Both the position numbers and the translations under genes were made by a program. Positions 9,535 to 19,469 of a stretch of DNA of 20,063 nt are shown here, one piece after another. Under the pieces are notes generated by a model. That model saw only the letters and a program-made list of their open reading frames with translations. It was not told the DNA's origin and did not search any database. Within the stretch, counting starts at the first letter, position 1; the number at the start of each line of letters is the position of its first letter. Source of the stretch: Adiantum capillus-veneris (taxonomy: Eukaryota; Streptophyta; Polypodiopsida; Polypodiales; Pteridaceae); the NCBI GenBank assembly GCA_014529385.2, contig JABFUD020000280.1:1-20063 (forward strand), written 5' to 3'.

Positions 9535-10023
9535 TGTTAAACCGTAATATACAGTGCACTATTCCCTAGGCTTTAGACTAAGGTCTATGGGGTGAATGAA
9601 GAGGTACCTTGAGGGAAGTGCCAAGGGGCATGGGAAAGTTATAAAAGAGAGTCCTTATGTTGTAATCCCGGGTAGGTCACCTAAGAAAAAATGTAACCTA
9701 TCACGTGAGTTCAACAGAAGGGTATTTAAAGTTCTTAAAACTTATAGAAATATATATACAAAAGGGATACTATTTTTCAAATTTGCAAAAAACTTACAGA
9801 TTATAAAAAGAAAAGGGTACATTTTCTTCCTTAAAAAAATCACAGATAAGGGGTTTTACAAACATGTCTTGAACGCACGTGATATGGTAGTTTTACACAT
9901 AGTGAAACCCCCGAGGTTGTAATTGATAATCTCAATGAATGAATATGTTTTAGCATGTCTCCCTCTTCTCCCTCACGCTCTCTCTCTCTCTCTACCGCCA
10001 TCTCTTTCCATTCCCCTTCTACA
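9535..10023 (+). repeat. 3' LTR, interrupted by a MITE
   Basis: This is the second copy of the LTR, TGTTAAACC to TTCTACA. Without the 249-bp insertion and its duplicated 8 bp it is about 232 bp, like the 5' copy. The TATA box is at 9640-9647. It ends directly against the right ACTCT copy. Confidence 0.8.
9667..9915. mobile_element. MITE-like insertion, 249 bp, 8-bp TSD
   Basis: GTTGTAAT flanks it on both sides (9659-9666 and 9916-9923), and the 5' LTR has a single GTTGTGAT at the same place. The ends are imperfect terminal inverted repeats of about 48 bp. The outermost 14 bases match at 9 positions (CCCGGGTAGGTCAC against CTCGGGGGTTTCAC), and an inner block around ATCACGTG-N-GTTCAA is nearly identical. 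The interior is AT-rich and encodes nothing; the 108-codon frame that crosses it is accidental. An 8-bp duplication with terminal inverted repeats suggests a hAT-like non-autonomous element, although the end sequence is not a textbook hAT end. Confidence 0.8.
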
Positions 10024-10028
10024 ACTCT
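10024..10028. repeat. Target-site duplication, right copy
   Basis: ACTCT lies immediately after the CA end of the 3' LTR and matches 6336-6340. Confidence 0.7.
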
Positions 10029-10717
10029 CATGTATACATTCTTGATATGAAACATTTAGAAGATGATGTTTCTTGGGTGTTTCTTCATCATTGATTTGAT
10101 TGAACTCTCCCTAGCAATTGGCTCAATAGCTTGAGCATCATTTGTAACACGTTCTTTATTGGGTCTTGAGGTCAAAGCATCCTCTCCTTCTTGGACCATG
10201 CCATGCTCTGAGGTGGCTACAATCTCCATCTAATGCATTGATTGTTTCCTAGAAGGGGATCCTTCGTCAATATGATCTTGACTTCACCTTGTTTTCTTTG
10301 TGGAGCCTTTCATAGAGACAAATGAACCTGCAATCTTGTAATAGTGATCAAGCATAACAACCATAGATATGTCACTCATATCATTTGGCTCGAAGAACCA
10401 CCCCCACAAGACCATGTTATCCAATGGAATATTTCTCATACCATCGAAGTGGATCTAAGAGCCATTTCTTAATTTTTTGAGAGTGAAAACGTTGTGAATG
10501 GACTACCACACAAGCTTCACCTCCTTGAGAGCTCACATCTTCTTCAGTAGCTATGACAATCCCAGCATCTATGAAATATTTCTTATCAAAACAAATGTAG
10601 CTTTGGCAACTTTGTGTAATTTGCAATATAGAAATCTAAATACCACTTCCTAGGTGCATCTGATGCACAATCTATGACTTCTTCAGTGACTGCTCTTTTC
10701 TTGTTCCACTTGTTGTG
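10024..10717 (-). pseudogene. Decayed unidentified gene, 5' part
   Basis: The minus strand reads from about 10717 towards 10024 in three successive frames. About 10717-10630 contains RKWYLDFYIANYTK. 10626-10460 contains YFIDAGIVIATEEDV and KKWLLDP. 10454-10026 contains IPLDNMVLWGWFFEPNDMSD, then an acidic and basic tail. Two frameshifts (near 10600-10640 and 10440-10480) and stops at 10284, 10230 and 10056 break it. The last frame continues exactly into 6340-5792. The left limit at 10718 is an AG that could be a splice acceptor; nothing convincing continues upstream. The aromatic-rich middle and charged linker look like a real protein, but I do not recognise it. Confidence 0.55.
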
Positions 10718-11129
10718 CTATCTTACGTACAAAAATATTCACAAAATTTAGATTCACAATCTTGACATACAAATCAGAATCTTTGATCTACATTATGTTT
10801 GAGACCTAGATGGTCATTCAAATCATTAGCAAAGTATAGAGGTGTATGCTTGTTTGCTTGATACATTCACAATAGAGATTTAAGTAGTTGTATAACTATC
10901 ATGCATTGAGTTTGTAGCTAAGATAAGTCTTTCAAATTTGGAAATTCGTGCAAATCTCAACCAAAATCATAGTTTCCATTCAAGGTTGAGAGCTTGCAAG
11001 TATCCAAATGTAATATATGGTATTTAAAATTGTTCTTGAAGTTTGATGGACAGTTGTCCAAATCCGGTATGGAGATAATACTTAGATAAAGGTTCATATT
11101 TGATCACTGCATGACAACCATATAAATCT
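10718..11129. other. Non-coding lead-in to the satellite-like array
   Basis: No gene is seen. A diverged array block (TTCAAATCATTAGCAAAGTATAGAGG) begins at 10817, about 340 bp before the next such anchor at 11157. A weak palindrome copy lies near 10937-10960, and another near 11042-11062. Confidence 0.5.
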
Positions 11130-14100
11130 TTGATAAAACGTGGGTTAGTAGTAGGGTTCAAATCACTAGCCAAGTATGGAGGTGCACACTTGATCTTAGT
11201 GGAGCTTTCTGTCTTTGGACTAGGTCTCTCCTCATCCTTGGGATTTGAGAAATTGTTTGGCAAGGGAGAAGGTATATGGGATCCAGACAACCGTCCAAAT
11301 CTTGCACGAAGCTTCAATGTAGGGTTCATGACTCAAAAAAGTCTTTGGGATTTGAACAACCATCCAAAACTCAACCAACAAAATATTTGTTGCTTGAGGT
11401 TTTAGAATTTTTTAACGAGAGAGAATTCGGTATTCTTGATGCTTCAGATAGGTTAATGATTTAGATAGGTTCCCTAAGCTTGCATTTAGAATTGTTTGTA
11501 GAAGAGGATTGAGATTTGAATAGCTTTCAAAACACAGTCTTTAAAGTACGAATCCATGGCCTGGGTTTGCGACTAAGATCAGTGTTAAGATTTTAACAGT
11601 GTTAAAAGTCTCATGTCCTAAGTTTGTGATTGAGATAATATTTTGATGTTTGGACAACCATCAAAATCTCAATCGACAACATATTTTATTTCTTGGGATT
11701 TAAGAAATTGTTTGGCGAGGGAGAAGATCTATGGGATTTGGACAAGCGTCCAAATCTCGGACAAAGGTTCGGGTGTAGAGTTCAAATCACTAGCCACATA
11801 TAGAGGCTGGGTGCACGCTTGTTTTTGCGGCTAAGATTTAAACTAATTTGGAAGTATCATGGCCTTGGTTCATGACTCAAAAAATCCTCGGGATTTGGAC
11901 AACCGTCCAAATGTGGACCGATAACATTTTTGTTGATTGGGGTTTTAGAAATTTTTTGACAACAGAGATTTTGATATTCTTGATGCTTCATATAGGTTAG
12001 TGATTTAGATAGGTACTTGAAGCTTGGGTTTATTATTGTTTGCATTTAGGATTGAGATTTAAACAATTTTCAAAACATAGTCTTTAAAGCACAGAGATCC
12101 ATGGCCTAGGTCTGTGATCAAGATCTTTAAACAATGTTAAGAATTAAGCAGTGCTAAAAGTCTCATGGCCTAGGTTCGTGATTGACATTAGCTTTTGATA
12201 TTTGGACAACCGACAACATATTTATTTCTTGGGATCTGAGAAATTGTTTTGCAAGGGAGAAGGTCTATTGCACGAACGTTCGGTGTAGGGTTCAAATCAC
12301 AAGCCAAGTATAGAGGTGCACGCTTGTATTTATGGCTAAGATTTAAACTTCTTTGGAAGTATCATGGTATAGGTACATGACTCAAAAAAGTCTCTAGGAT
12401 TTGGACAACCGTCCAATCTCAACCGACAACATATTTGTGGCTTGGGGTTTTAGAATTTTTTAACGAGAGAGAACTTGATTCTTCAGATAGGTTAGTGATC
12501 CACATAGGTCCTTGAAGCTTGGGTTTAGGATCATTTTCATGGAGCATTGAGATTTAGATAGTTTTCAAAACACAGTCTTTAAAGCACAAATGCATGGCCT
12601 AGGTTTGTAACTAAGATCTTTAAAAATACTAAGATTTAAACAGCGTTAAAAGTCTAAGATTTTTAAATAGTCTAGGTTTGTGACTAAGATCTTTAAACAA
12701 TGTTAAAAGTGTCATATCCTAGGTTTGTAATCGAGATTTGTTTCTCATATTTGGACAACTATCAAAATCTCAATCGACAACATATTTATTGCTTGGGATT
12801 TGAGAAATTGTTTGGTGAGTGAGAAGGTCTATCGGATTTGGACAAGCGTCCAAATCTCGCATGCAGGTTCGATGTAGGGTTCAAATCATTAGCCAGGTAT
12901 AGAGGTGTACGCTTGTTTTTGAGGCTAAGATTTAAACTCCTTTGAAGGTATCATGGCCTAGGTTCATGATTCAAAAAAGTCTATGGGATTTGTACAACCG
13001 TCCAAATCTCAACTCTTGAGCCATGACTCGAAAGGCTTGGCAACTCTTTAGAATTATGCATCACCACATCTGGGATGTTTTTGTATTCATTATAGCTGTT
13101 AGTAATACTATGTTTCTGCAGCAAATCATAAAATATGATGGTCTTTGAAGCTCGGAACCATGGCCTACGTTCTTGATTGAGAAAAGTCTTTGAGATTTGG
13201 ACAACCATCCGAATCTCAATTGATACCATGTTTCTTGCTTGGGGTTACGCTTTGGATGGTTTTCCAGATCTGGATTGGTATTCGATTTGGAAATGAGAAT
13301 TAACAAAATGAATAATTTGATATATAAATGACCAATTTTTTGTATGATAAGTCTATGGATTTGGACAATACTCCAAATCTCCAATGAAACACAGGTCAGG
13401 ATCAGGGCTCAAATCACTATCCAACCATGGAGGTGAGATATTTATTGCTTGTTAGTTTTTGCACTTAAGATTTTAACAATGTTAAAAGTCTCAAGGTCTA
13501 GGTTCGTGATTGAGATAAGCCTTTGATATTTGGACAATCGTCAAAATGTCAACCGACAACATATTTATTGCTTGGGGTTTGAGAAATGTTTTTGTGAGAG
13601 AGAAGGTATATGGGATTTGGACAACTCTCCAAATCTTTCACGAAGGTTCGATGTAGGGTTCAAATCACTAGCCAAGTATAGAGGTGCACGCTTATATTTG
13701 CGGCTAAGATTTAAACTATTTTGGAAATCTCATGGCATAGGCTCACGACTAAGAATAGTCTCTAGGATTTGGACAACCGTCCTAATCTCAACCGAGAACA
13801 TATTTGTTGCTTGGGGTTTTAGATTTTTTTTAACAAGAGAGAATTTGATATTCTTGATGCTTCAGATAGGTTAGTGATTTTGTCTCTAGACCAGGTCTCT
13901 CCTCATCCTTGGGGTTTGAGAAATTTTTTGGCAAGGAAGAATGTAAACGGGATGTAGTGGCAACCGTCCAAATCTCACATTAAAGTTTGATGTAGGATTC
14001 ATGTCACTAGCCAAGTATAGAGGTGCACTCTTGTTTTTGCAGTTAAGATTTAAACTAATTTGGAAGTATCATGGCCTATGTTCATGATTGAGAAAAGTCT

Positions 14101-14150
14101 CTAAGATTTGGAAAACTATCCAAATCTCAACTGACAAAATATTTGTTTCT
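11130..14150 (+). repeat. Diverged satellite-like array with embedded palindromes
   Basis: A block starting TTCAAATCACTAGCC and continuing into GAGGTGCACGCTTG recurs at 11157, 11781, 12291, 12880, 13659 and 13998 (spacings 624, 510, 589, 779 and 339). Between anchors the same ordered modules return: GATTTGAGAAATTGTTTGGC, CATGGCCTAGGTT, CTTTAAAGCAC and GCTTCAGATAGGTTAG. Each module is introduced by a palindrome GATTTGGAC-N4-GTCCAAATC or a close variant, at 11280, 11349, 11648, 11735, 11892, 12398, 12835, 12987, 13194, 13358, 13525, 13614, 13767 and 14105. No coding frame is shared by the units, and ORFs here just translate the repeat. Identity between units looks moderate, with many indels. 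Confidence 0.85.
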
Positions 14151-14333
14151 TGGGGTTCCAAATGGCTAGAATAAGTCTTTGAGATTTAGACGACCATCTA
14201 ATTCTCAGAAAAGAGCATAGTTTTTGTTTGGGGCTCAGAGCTTGGAAGATGGAACACAATAGCTTCGATGCAGTAAATAATTGGAAAAGATAATATTTAA
14301 AGATGTTTAAAAATTGGGCCTTAATTAACCAAT

Positions 14334-14723
14334 GAAATTTATCTTAATTAACCTATGAAATATCTCTAACGACACACGATATGAAATCTTTCATCACTTT
14401 AGACATAAATGCCTCTAGTTGTGAGCTTACACTATGCATAAAATCGAGACAATCTCTTTCAAAATATTTAAAAATATTAAATCTTTTAAAATAATAGAAT
14501 ATTCTATGAATTTTTACAAAATACGGAGGAAATTTACCTTAATTAACCTATGAAATATCTCTAACGACACACGATATGAAATCTTTCATCACTTTAGACA
14601 TAAATGCCTCTAGTTGTGAGCTTACACTATGCATAAAATCGAGACAATCTCTTTCAAAATATTTAAAAATATTAAATCTTTTAAAATAATAGAATATTCT
14701 ATGAATTTTTACAAAATACGGAG
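14334..14723 (+). repeat. 195-bp tandem duplication, nearly perfect
   Basis: Bases 14334-14528 are repeated at 14529-14723. The only difference I see is a T/C at 14342 against 14537. The unit is AT-rich with AAATATTTAAAAATATT and ends TACGGAGG. The ten bases TTAATTAACC also occur just before the first copy (14321-14330). A difference this small next to a strongly diverged array indicates a very recent duplication or an assembly duplication. Confidence 0.95.
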
Positions 14724-15548
14724 GTAATTTGATAATTTTTTCTTAAAATATCGACAATAATTTTTAAGGGTTTTGAAATAGGACAATGGACATAAGGTCT
14801 AGGTAAAAGTGTCACAATTAAACTGCATGCTTGCAATCTATAATAGCATGCACCAGTAGCATGACCCAAAAATATATGTTTGAAGTATTGCATGATAAAA
14901 TTGCATTGTAAAACTTTTGAGATTTGGACAGTCGTCCAAAACTCATGCAACATCTATGCAATGCATGTGCAAGAACTCCATTCATTTGCATCATAACTAT
15001 TGATATTTGGACATGTAATGAAGTGATCTCCTCTTTTACCTTTCATTCATTCAAATACAGATTGTGGTTTATCTCATTTTTATGGTTGAGAATTGGGCAA
15101 CCGTCCAAATCTCTTGAGAAAGAATTTGCACAATTCAAGAGCCACTACTTTTATTTTTCAAATTTTAAAGGTTATAATTTTGATGCTTCTTCGATACTCA
15201 AAAATCACTTCCTGGTCAACCATCAAGGTATACATTGTGGATTAGCTTTGCAACTAGGGGACAAAAGTTTGTGATACCTTTAGAGCAAGTAAACCAAGCT
15301 TTCTACAAGTAAGTATATCTATTGTACTCTCTACAACATTTTTTGAAAGCTTGATGATCATGTAATTAAGCACTTTAGATAAAAGTTTAAACACTTACCA
15401 TGTGGAGTTTGTATCGGGCTTGAAGCCATTGTCGCCAAAGCCAATGTGGTGATTCGATTGTTCGATGCAATTTTGTCATCTTTGCTTGAAAATAGTAGAT
15501 AACATTGTTTAACTTAGTTCTACATAATATAGTATTGCATGCGCGCTC
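14724..15548. other. Non-coding stretch with two palindrome-family copies
   Basis: Palindrome copies lie at 14921-14943 and 15090-15112. A plus-strand frame of 116 codons (14924-15274) runs through one of them and has no protein character, so I do not call it. On the minus strand, 15397-15486 reads openly and ends at a strong donor-like GTAAGT (15391-15396). It could be a small exon, but all three frames look plausible. Confidence 0.4.
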
Positions 15549-15666
15549 AAAAGAAAGAGAGAGCTATTGAACTTTAGATGGAGTATTCAATGATTGGCAC
15601 TATGAGTAAAAGAAAGAGAGAGCTATTGAAATTTAGATGGAGTATTCACTAATTGGCACTAGGAGT
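15549..15666 (+). repeat. 59-bp tandem duplication
   Basis: AAAAGAAAGAGAGAGCTATT opens both 15549-15607 and 15608-15666. The copies share ATGGAGTATTCA and TTGGCACTA and differ at a few positions. Confidence 0.9.
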
Positions 15667-15923
15667 AGCAATTTACTCATTCTCTTAGATTAATATTGTA
15701 GTGGATAGAAGCAGGCACACACACTCTAGTGGATAGAAGCTAACACACACAATTTTAAAATTTAAAATACAAACTTTTAAAGAAAACACATAGTTGAACC
15801 ATAACCTTAGTTGCAAGAATTGAAACATAACCTTAGCTCTTAGCTGCAAGAATTGAAACATAGAAGCAATTATATTAATGAGATATGAAGTAAGAGATCC
15901 ATAGGGAGGCATTCCTCTGTGTG

Positions 15924-15925
<2 letters not shown>
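15667..15925. other. Short local repeats, no gene
   Basis: AGTGGATAGAAGC is repeated at about 15700 and 15729, and GCAAGAATTGAAACATA is repeated at about 15814 and 15848. CACACA tracts follow the first pair. No coding frame is evident. Confidence 0.5.
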
Positions 15926-15969
<44 letters not shown>

Positions 15970-16050
15970 GCAAAGGGAGCTTGAGAAAGAGATACAGAGA
16001 GATGGACATGTCTGCAAGAAAAATAGAGAGAGAGAGAGAGAGTGTGTGTG
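15926..16050 (+). repeat. (GA)n microsatellites
   Basis: (GA) runs occupy about 15926-15966 and 16025-16042, the latter passing into (GT)n at about 16042-16050. Between them is a purine-rich spacer. Confidence 0.95.
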
Positions 16051-16103
16051 TTTGAAGTCCCATTACCTATGTGTGGTGTAGGCCGACGTTGTGATGGACA
16101 AGG

Positions 16104-16320
<217 letters not shown>

Positions 16321-17769
16321 GCTATTTAAATCTTAACTAATAAGATATAATTGAATTTTTACATTCAAAAGACAACTGGCCAAGGAACAATGGACTGATA
16401 TGTACAAAAATAACTCAGTATTATAATTATTTAGGTACAATGATTGTAAGAAAGAGGTCCTCTTTCAGTAGGGTTGGTAGTAAAAAAAATTTCCCGTTCC
16501 TCAGTGGGTATTTCATCATATTAATGTTGCTTGCCAAAGAAAACAAAACCCTCCAAGATAAGATAGAGTCCTTACCTGCATTCATCCAAACAAGACAACA
16601 ATTATGTTAGCCTTGGATGTGTTTTATAGGTATTAATGGACTATATCAGTTGTTATCTATGTCCATCTTATAGGTTTTAATTACTTTAGACAAGCTAGTT
16701 TATTCATTAGTTTTGGTATGTAGCAGTCTTTCATATTACTTTATAGACTATGGTGATGTCCATCAAAAGTAAAACTAAGAGCCACAGCTCATTAGCTATG
16801 CATAAAGAAGCAACCATATACTTACCTTCAAAATCAGTAGAACCCATGGTATCAAAGGTACTTTTTTAGATAAAGAGATGCGAAATCTGACATATTTTTG
16901 TTAACCAAAGTTCATAGATGATGGTGGTGATTACCTCGTTTTTCAATAAGACAACAATGTAACTAGTTAAGAGAGTAGCAAGACTCCCCCCCTTTTTTTT
17001 TGTGGAACCTCATCATTTTTTTGCCAATAGCTTGGAAACTATACCCGAGCTAAAACAACCTCGGCCATATACTTACCTTCATATCCATAAGTCATTAGTG
17101 ATTTTTAAGAGCAGTAGTGTCCGGCCATACCAAGCATAGCTTTTTTTTCCAAGCCAAAAGAATGAGCTGCTGTATACTTACCTTCACAAAAGGCCAGGTT
17201 ATCACATACTGTAGTGTCCGACCTGATATGAGCTCCCAATTGTGATAAGCCCTAGTGGCAACCAGTTAACCACAGAAAAGAACTCACTGTTTCCAGTTAA
17301 TTAGATACCTCTATCTCCTTAGAGGAAAAAACCAGTTACAACAGTGATAAGAACCAGCTATTTATTTTCGCCAGAGTCAGAGCCAAGTGGCCCATCGGCC
17401 ATAACCCCATGTTGTCATCATTTATACAGTTGAGACACAGTAACAGCCCGTGCTTATCAATACATATCCAGTTGTAGCATGAACGGCCATCAAGCCAACC
17501 ATCATACTCACAACCATATACCTACATACACATACTGCCACACATGCACAAAAAGTTTTTTGTAGAGGTGAAGTCCTGCAGCGGTCAATTGTCTTATCGC
17601 TTTACATCGTATTGAGGCCACCCCCATTTTTTATGCAGACAATCATAGACGAACATTTTTTATGCAAAAGAGACCCACGGCCAACCATAATATCTAGGCT
17701 TTAGCAAAAATAGCCAGTCAAACTCATAACTATATGAACCTACAACAATTTACAAGAATCGACATAGCT

Positions 17770-17866
17770 CAAAGAGGACAAGTGTCGGCCAAAACAGAGC
17801 CCAAAGAAGACCAGTGTAGGCTAAAACAGAGCCCAATAAAAAGCCTGTAACGGCAAAAACAGCGCC
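17770..17866 (+). repeat. Three tandem copies of a 32-33 bp unit
   Basis: The copies at 17770-17801, 17802-17833 and 17834-17866 share the pattern CAAAGA-GACC-GTGT-GGC-AAAACAGAGCC. The third copy is the most diverged. Confidence 0.8.
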
Positions 17867-18350
17867 CTTTGCAAAAAATCTTAGTCAAGTCGGTAAATAG
17901 GAAGACCTGCAGCGGCTTAGGTCAAGCCAAGAGAACTAACAATGCACAGTTTTTTCTCTTTAAAAAAGCTCAGTCGACAGCAAATCCCCCAATCCTTTTC
18001 CTAAGTCCCATTAGGTGTGCTTTCATTCAATCAGAGAATGCCTTGCTACCCTATCTAAGGGTTACAACAGTTATTTGAAAAAAACTCGTCTACGCAGAGT
18101 ATTGCCAAAATTCTTAAAGAAAAACCCCTACGAAAATGAATGTTTATACAGTTCAAAGCTATGCTACGAGAGCTTACAGTAAGCAGTATCAAATGTTTCT
18201 CTATTTAGAAGCAACCAATGTTAAAAGATTTTTTCTCAAAAAAAGCCTGAGAGAAAAACCTAAGTGTTTTGCGCAGAGAGCTCCATAGCTCGGACAGTGA
18301 AGCAGACGATATATTGGTTTTAGTCAGAATAACAAAAATACACAAGCTAA

Positions 18351-18373
18351 GTGAGGGGCAAGTGCCCCCTCAC
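18351..18373. other. GC-rich hairpin beside a TATA-like site
   Basis: GTGAGGGGC and GCCCCCTCAC are complementary around an AAGT loop (one extra base in the second arm). TATTTATAG follows at 18376-18384, so this could be a promoter, for example of a decayed LTR. No coding sequence supports that. Confidence 0.35.
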
Positions 18374-18643
18374 CTTATTTATAGAGGTTGAGCTGCATTT
18401 CCTGAACGTGATCGATGAGAGAGGCAAGCCGCCCTCCTATTAAGCGTCTTCAAGTGATGCACAGAAACTTTGCAAGGGGAGATCCCAACCCAGGATGCGC
18501 AGGCCGCCTCATGAGAGCCCAATGTTTTTACTCACGCTAAATTCTAGGAGAGTTTTGTTATGCAAGGGCCTAGTCCCACCGGCCATCATGAGTGGCACGT
18601 TATGAGTCAATGTCGCATGAGTTCTTCAGAAGAGGGTAAGGTT

Positions 18644-18666
18644 GGGGGCGGGGGGGGGGGGGGGGG
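18644..18666 (+). repeat. Poly-G run (G5-C-G17)
   Basis: Five Gs, one C, then 17 consecutive Gs. Homopolymers this long are hard to sequence and can form G-quadruplexes. Confidence 0.95.
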
Positions 18667-18709
18667 ATATATAGAAGGAGGGTGAAAATAAAGCATTTAG
18701 TAATACCAC

Positions 18710-18710
<1 letters not shown>

Positions 18711-18744
<34 letters not shown>

Positions 18745-18806
18745 ATATATATCTATATATATGTGTATGTGTGTGTGTGGACACTCGTGCGTGCAGATTG
18801 GGAGAT

Positions 18807-18896
<90 letters not shown>
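18711..18896 (+). repeat. Compound (GT)n-(TA)n and (CT)n microsatellite
   Basis: (GT) at 18711-18734, mixed TATG/TA at 18735-18779, a 28-bp unique spacer, then (CT)n at 18808-18896, broken by one CA at 18862-18864. Confidence 0.97.
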
Positions 18897-18901
<5 letters not shown>

Positions 18902-19208
18902 CTAGCCTTCTCCTTGTTGTTTGTCAGCGCAGTACAATACCTCTCTACAAAGTCTCCCCCTGTGGGGCAAGGGCAGCCCTGTGGGGGGGGCATTAGCTTC
19001 TCTCAATGATGTCCCTTCCATCAACGAGCCTAACCGTGTCTTGACGTGCACAACACTTAAGGTTTTGAATGCTGACAGCAACAACTTGCCAGGTGCGACC
19101 TAGACCGTCTGCTTCAGCGAGCTGCAGATCCATTCCCCTCATCGGGCGTATCGACCTGTAGACTATCTTCTTTGGCATTCTGCATACCGATTCCTTGCTT
19201 AAGCTTCA
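18897..19208 (-). other. Ambiguous open frames, possible retroelement remnant
   Basis: GC is close to 50% and both strands stay open. On the minus strand, 19208-18996 reads through KKIVYRSIRPMRGMD and DTVRLVDGRDIIERS before a stop, and the same frame extends upstream into the 139-bp repeat past one TGA. On the plus strand, 18921-19200 is open but for one TAG. Neither product is recognised, and I cannot choose between the strands. Confidence 0.2.
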
Positions 19209-19464
19209 CTTAACACTCAATCTCTTATCAAATATCCAATAGCTTTGACCTTGTTCCCATAGCCGTGACATGTACAAGTTAAGCCTAGCCTTGTGCAGGT
19301 GTGCCCACATAATAGTGAGTCAAGACCCATTCCTCGCTTAAGCTTCACTTCACTCTCAACATCTTCTCAAACATCCAGTAGCTTCGACCTTGTTCCCATA
19401 GCGGTGACATGTACAAGTTAAGCCTAGCCTTGTGCAGGCGTGCCCACATAAGATAGTCAAGAAG
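19191..19464 (+). repeat. 139-bp tandem duplication
   Basis: 19191-19329 and 19330-about 19464 share GCTTAAGCTTCACTT, GACCTTGTTCCCATAGC and GTGACATGTACAAGTTAAGC, with roughly 10% differences. It lies directly upstream of the broken ORF that starts at 19470 and may be its leader. Confidence 0.9.
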
Positions 19465-19469
19465 CTCTG

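Larger units (their letters stand above)
6341..10023 (+). mobile_element. Non-autonomous LTR retroelement, 3.7 kb
   Basis: Two direct repeats (6343-6583 and 9535-10023), beginning TG and ending CA, flank a 2.95 kb interior. ACTCT direct repeats lie at both ends. The LTRs carry a TATA box, and the interior starts with a candidate primer-binding site. The interior contains a broken ORF with zinc-knuckle motifs. I saw no reverse transcriptase, RNase H or integrase motif, so it resembles a large non-autonomous (LARD-like) or heavily decayed element. The LTRs differ at roughly 7-8% of positions by eye, suggesting an old insertion. A G/A-rich tract that looks like a polypurine tract sits about 170 bp before the 3' repeat instead of next to it, so the true LTR length is uncertain. 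Confidence 0.8.
16321..18640. other. Unassigned region with minor repeats
   Basis: No gene can be supported. On the minus strand GAAGGTAAGTATA, a strong splice-donor match, recurs near 16812, 17068 and 17174. The last two also share CGGACACTAC about 40 bp upstream. A perfect 8-bp-stem palindrome (GAAAGAGG-T-CCTCTTTC) is at 16450-16466. CCAGTTA-like words cluster at 17259-17340. The 69-codon frame at 17869-18078 has no start ATG or recognisable motif. 18380-18640 has higher GC, without a convincing frame. Confidence 0.4.

Noticed and set aside
9596-9922. 108-codon plus-strand frame
   Set aside because: It runs from the LTR through the MITE and out again, so it is a chance frame across an insertion.
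11130-14150. CRISPR array, because of regularly recurring short palindromes
   Set aside because: Spacing is irregular (about 50-300 bp), the intervening DNA is itself repeated, and the context is eukaryotic.
14924-15274. 116-codon plus-strand frame
   Set aside because: It reads through the dispersed palindrome repeat, and its composition is not protein-like.
17259-17352. Cluster of CCAGTTA words as MYB sites
   Set aside because: The word is short and degenerate, and no gene or promoter is recognisable beside it.
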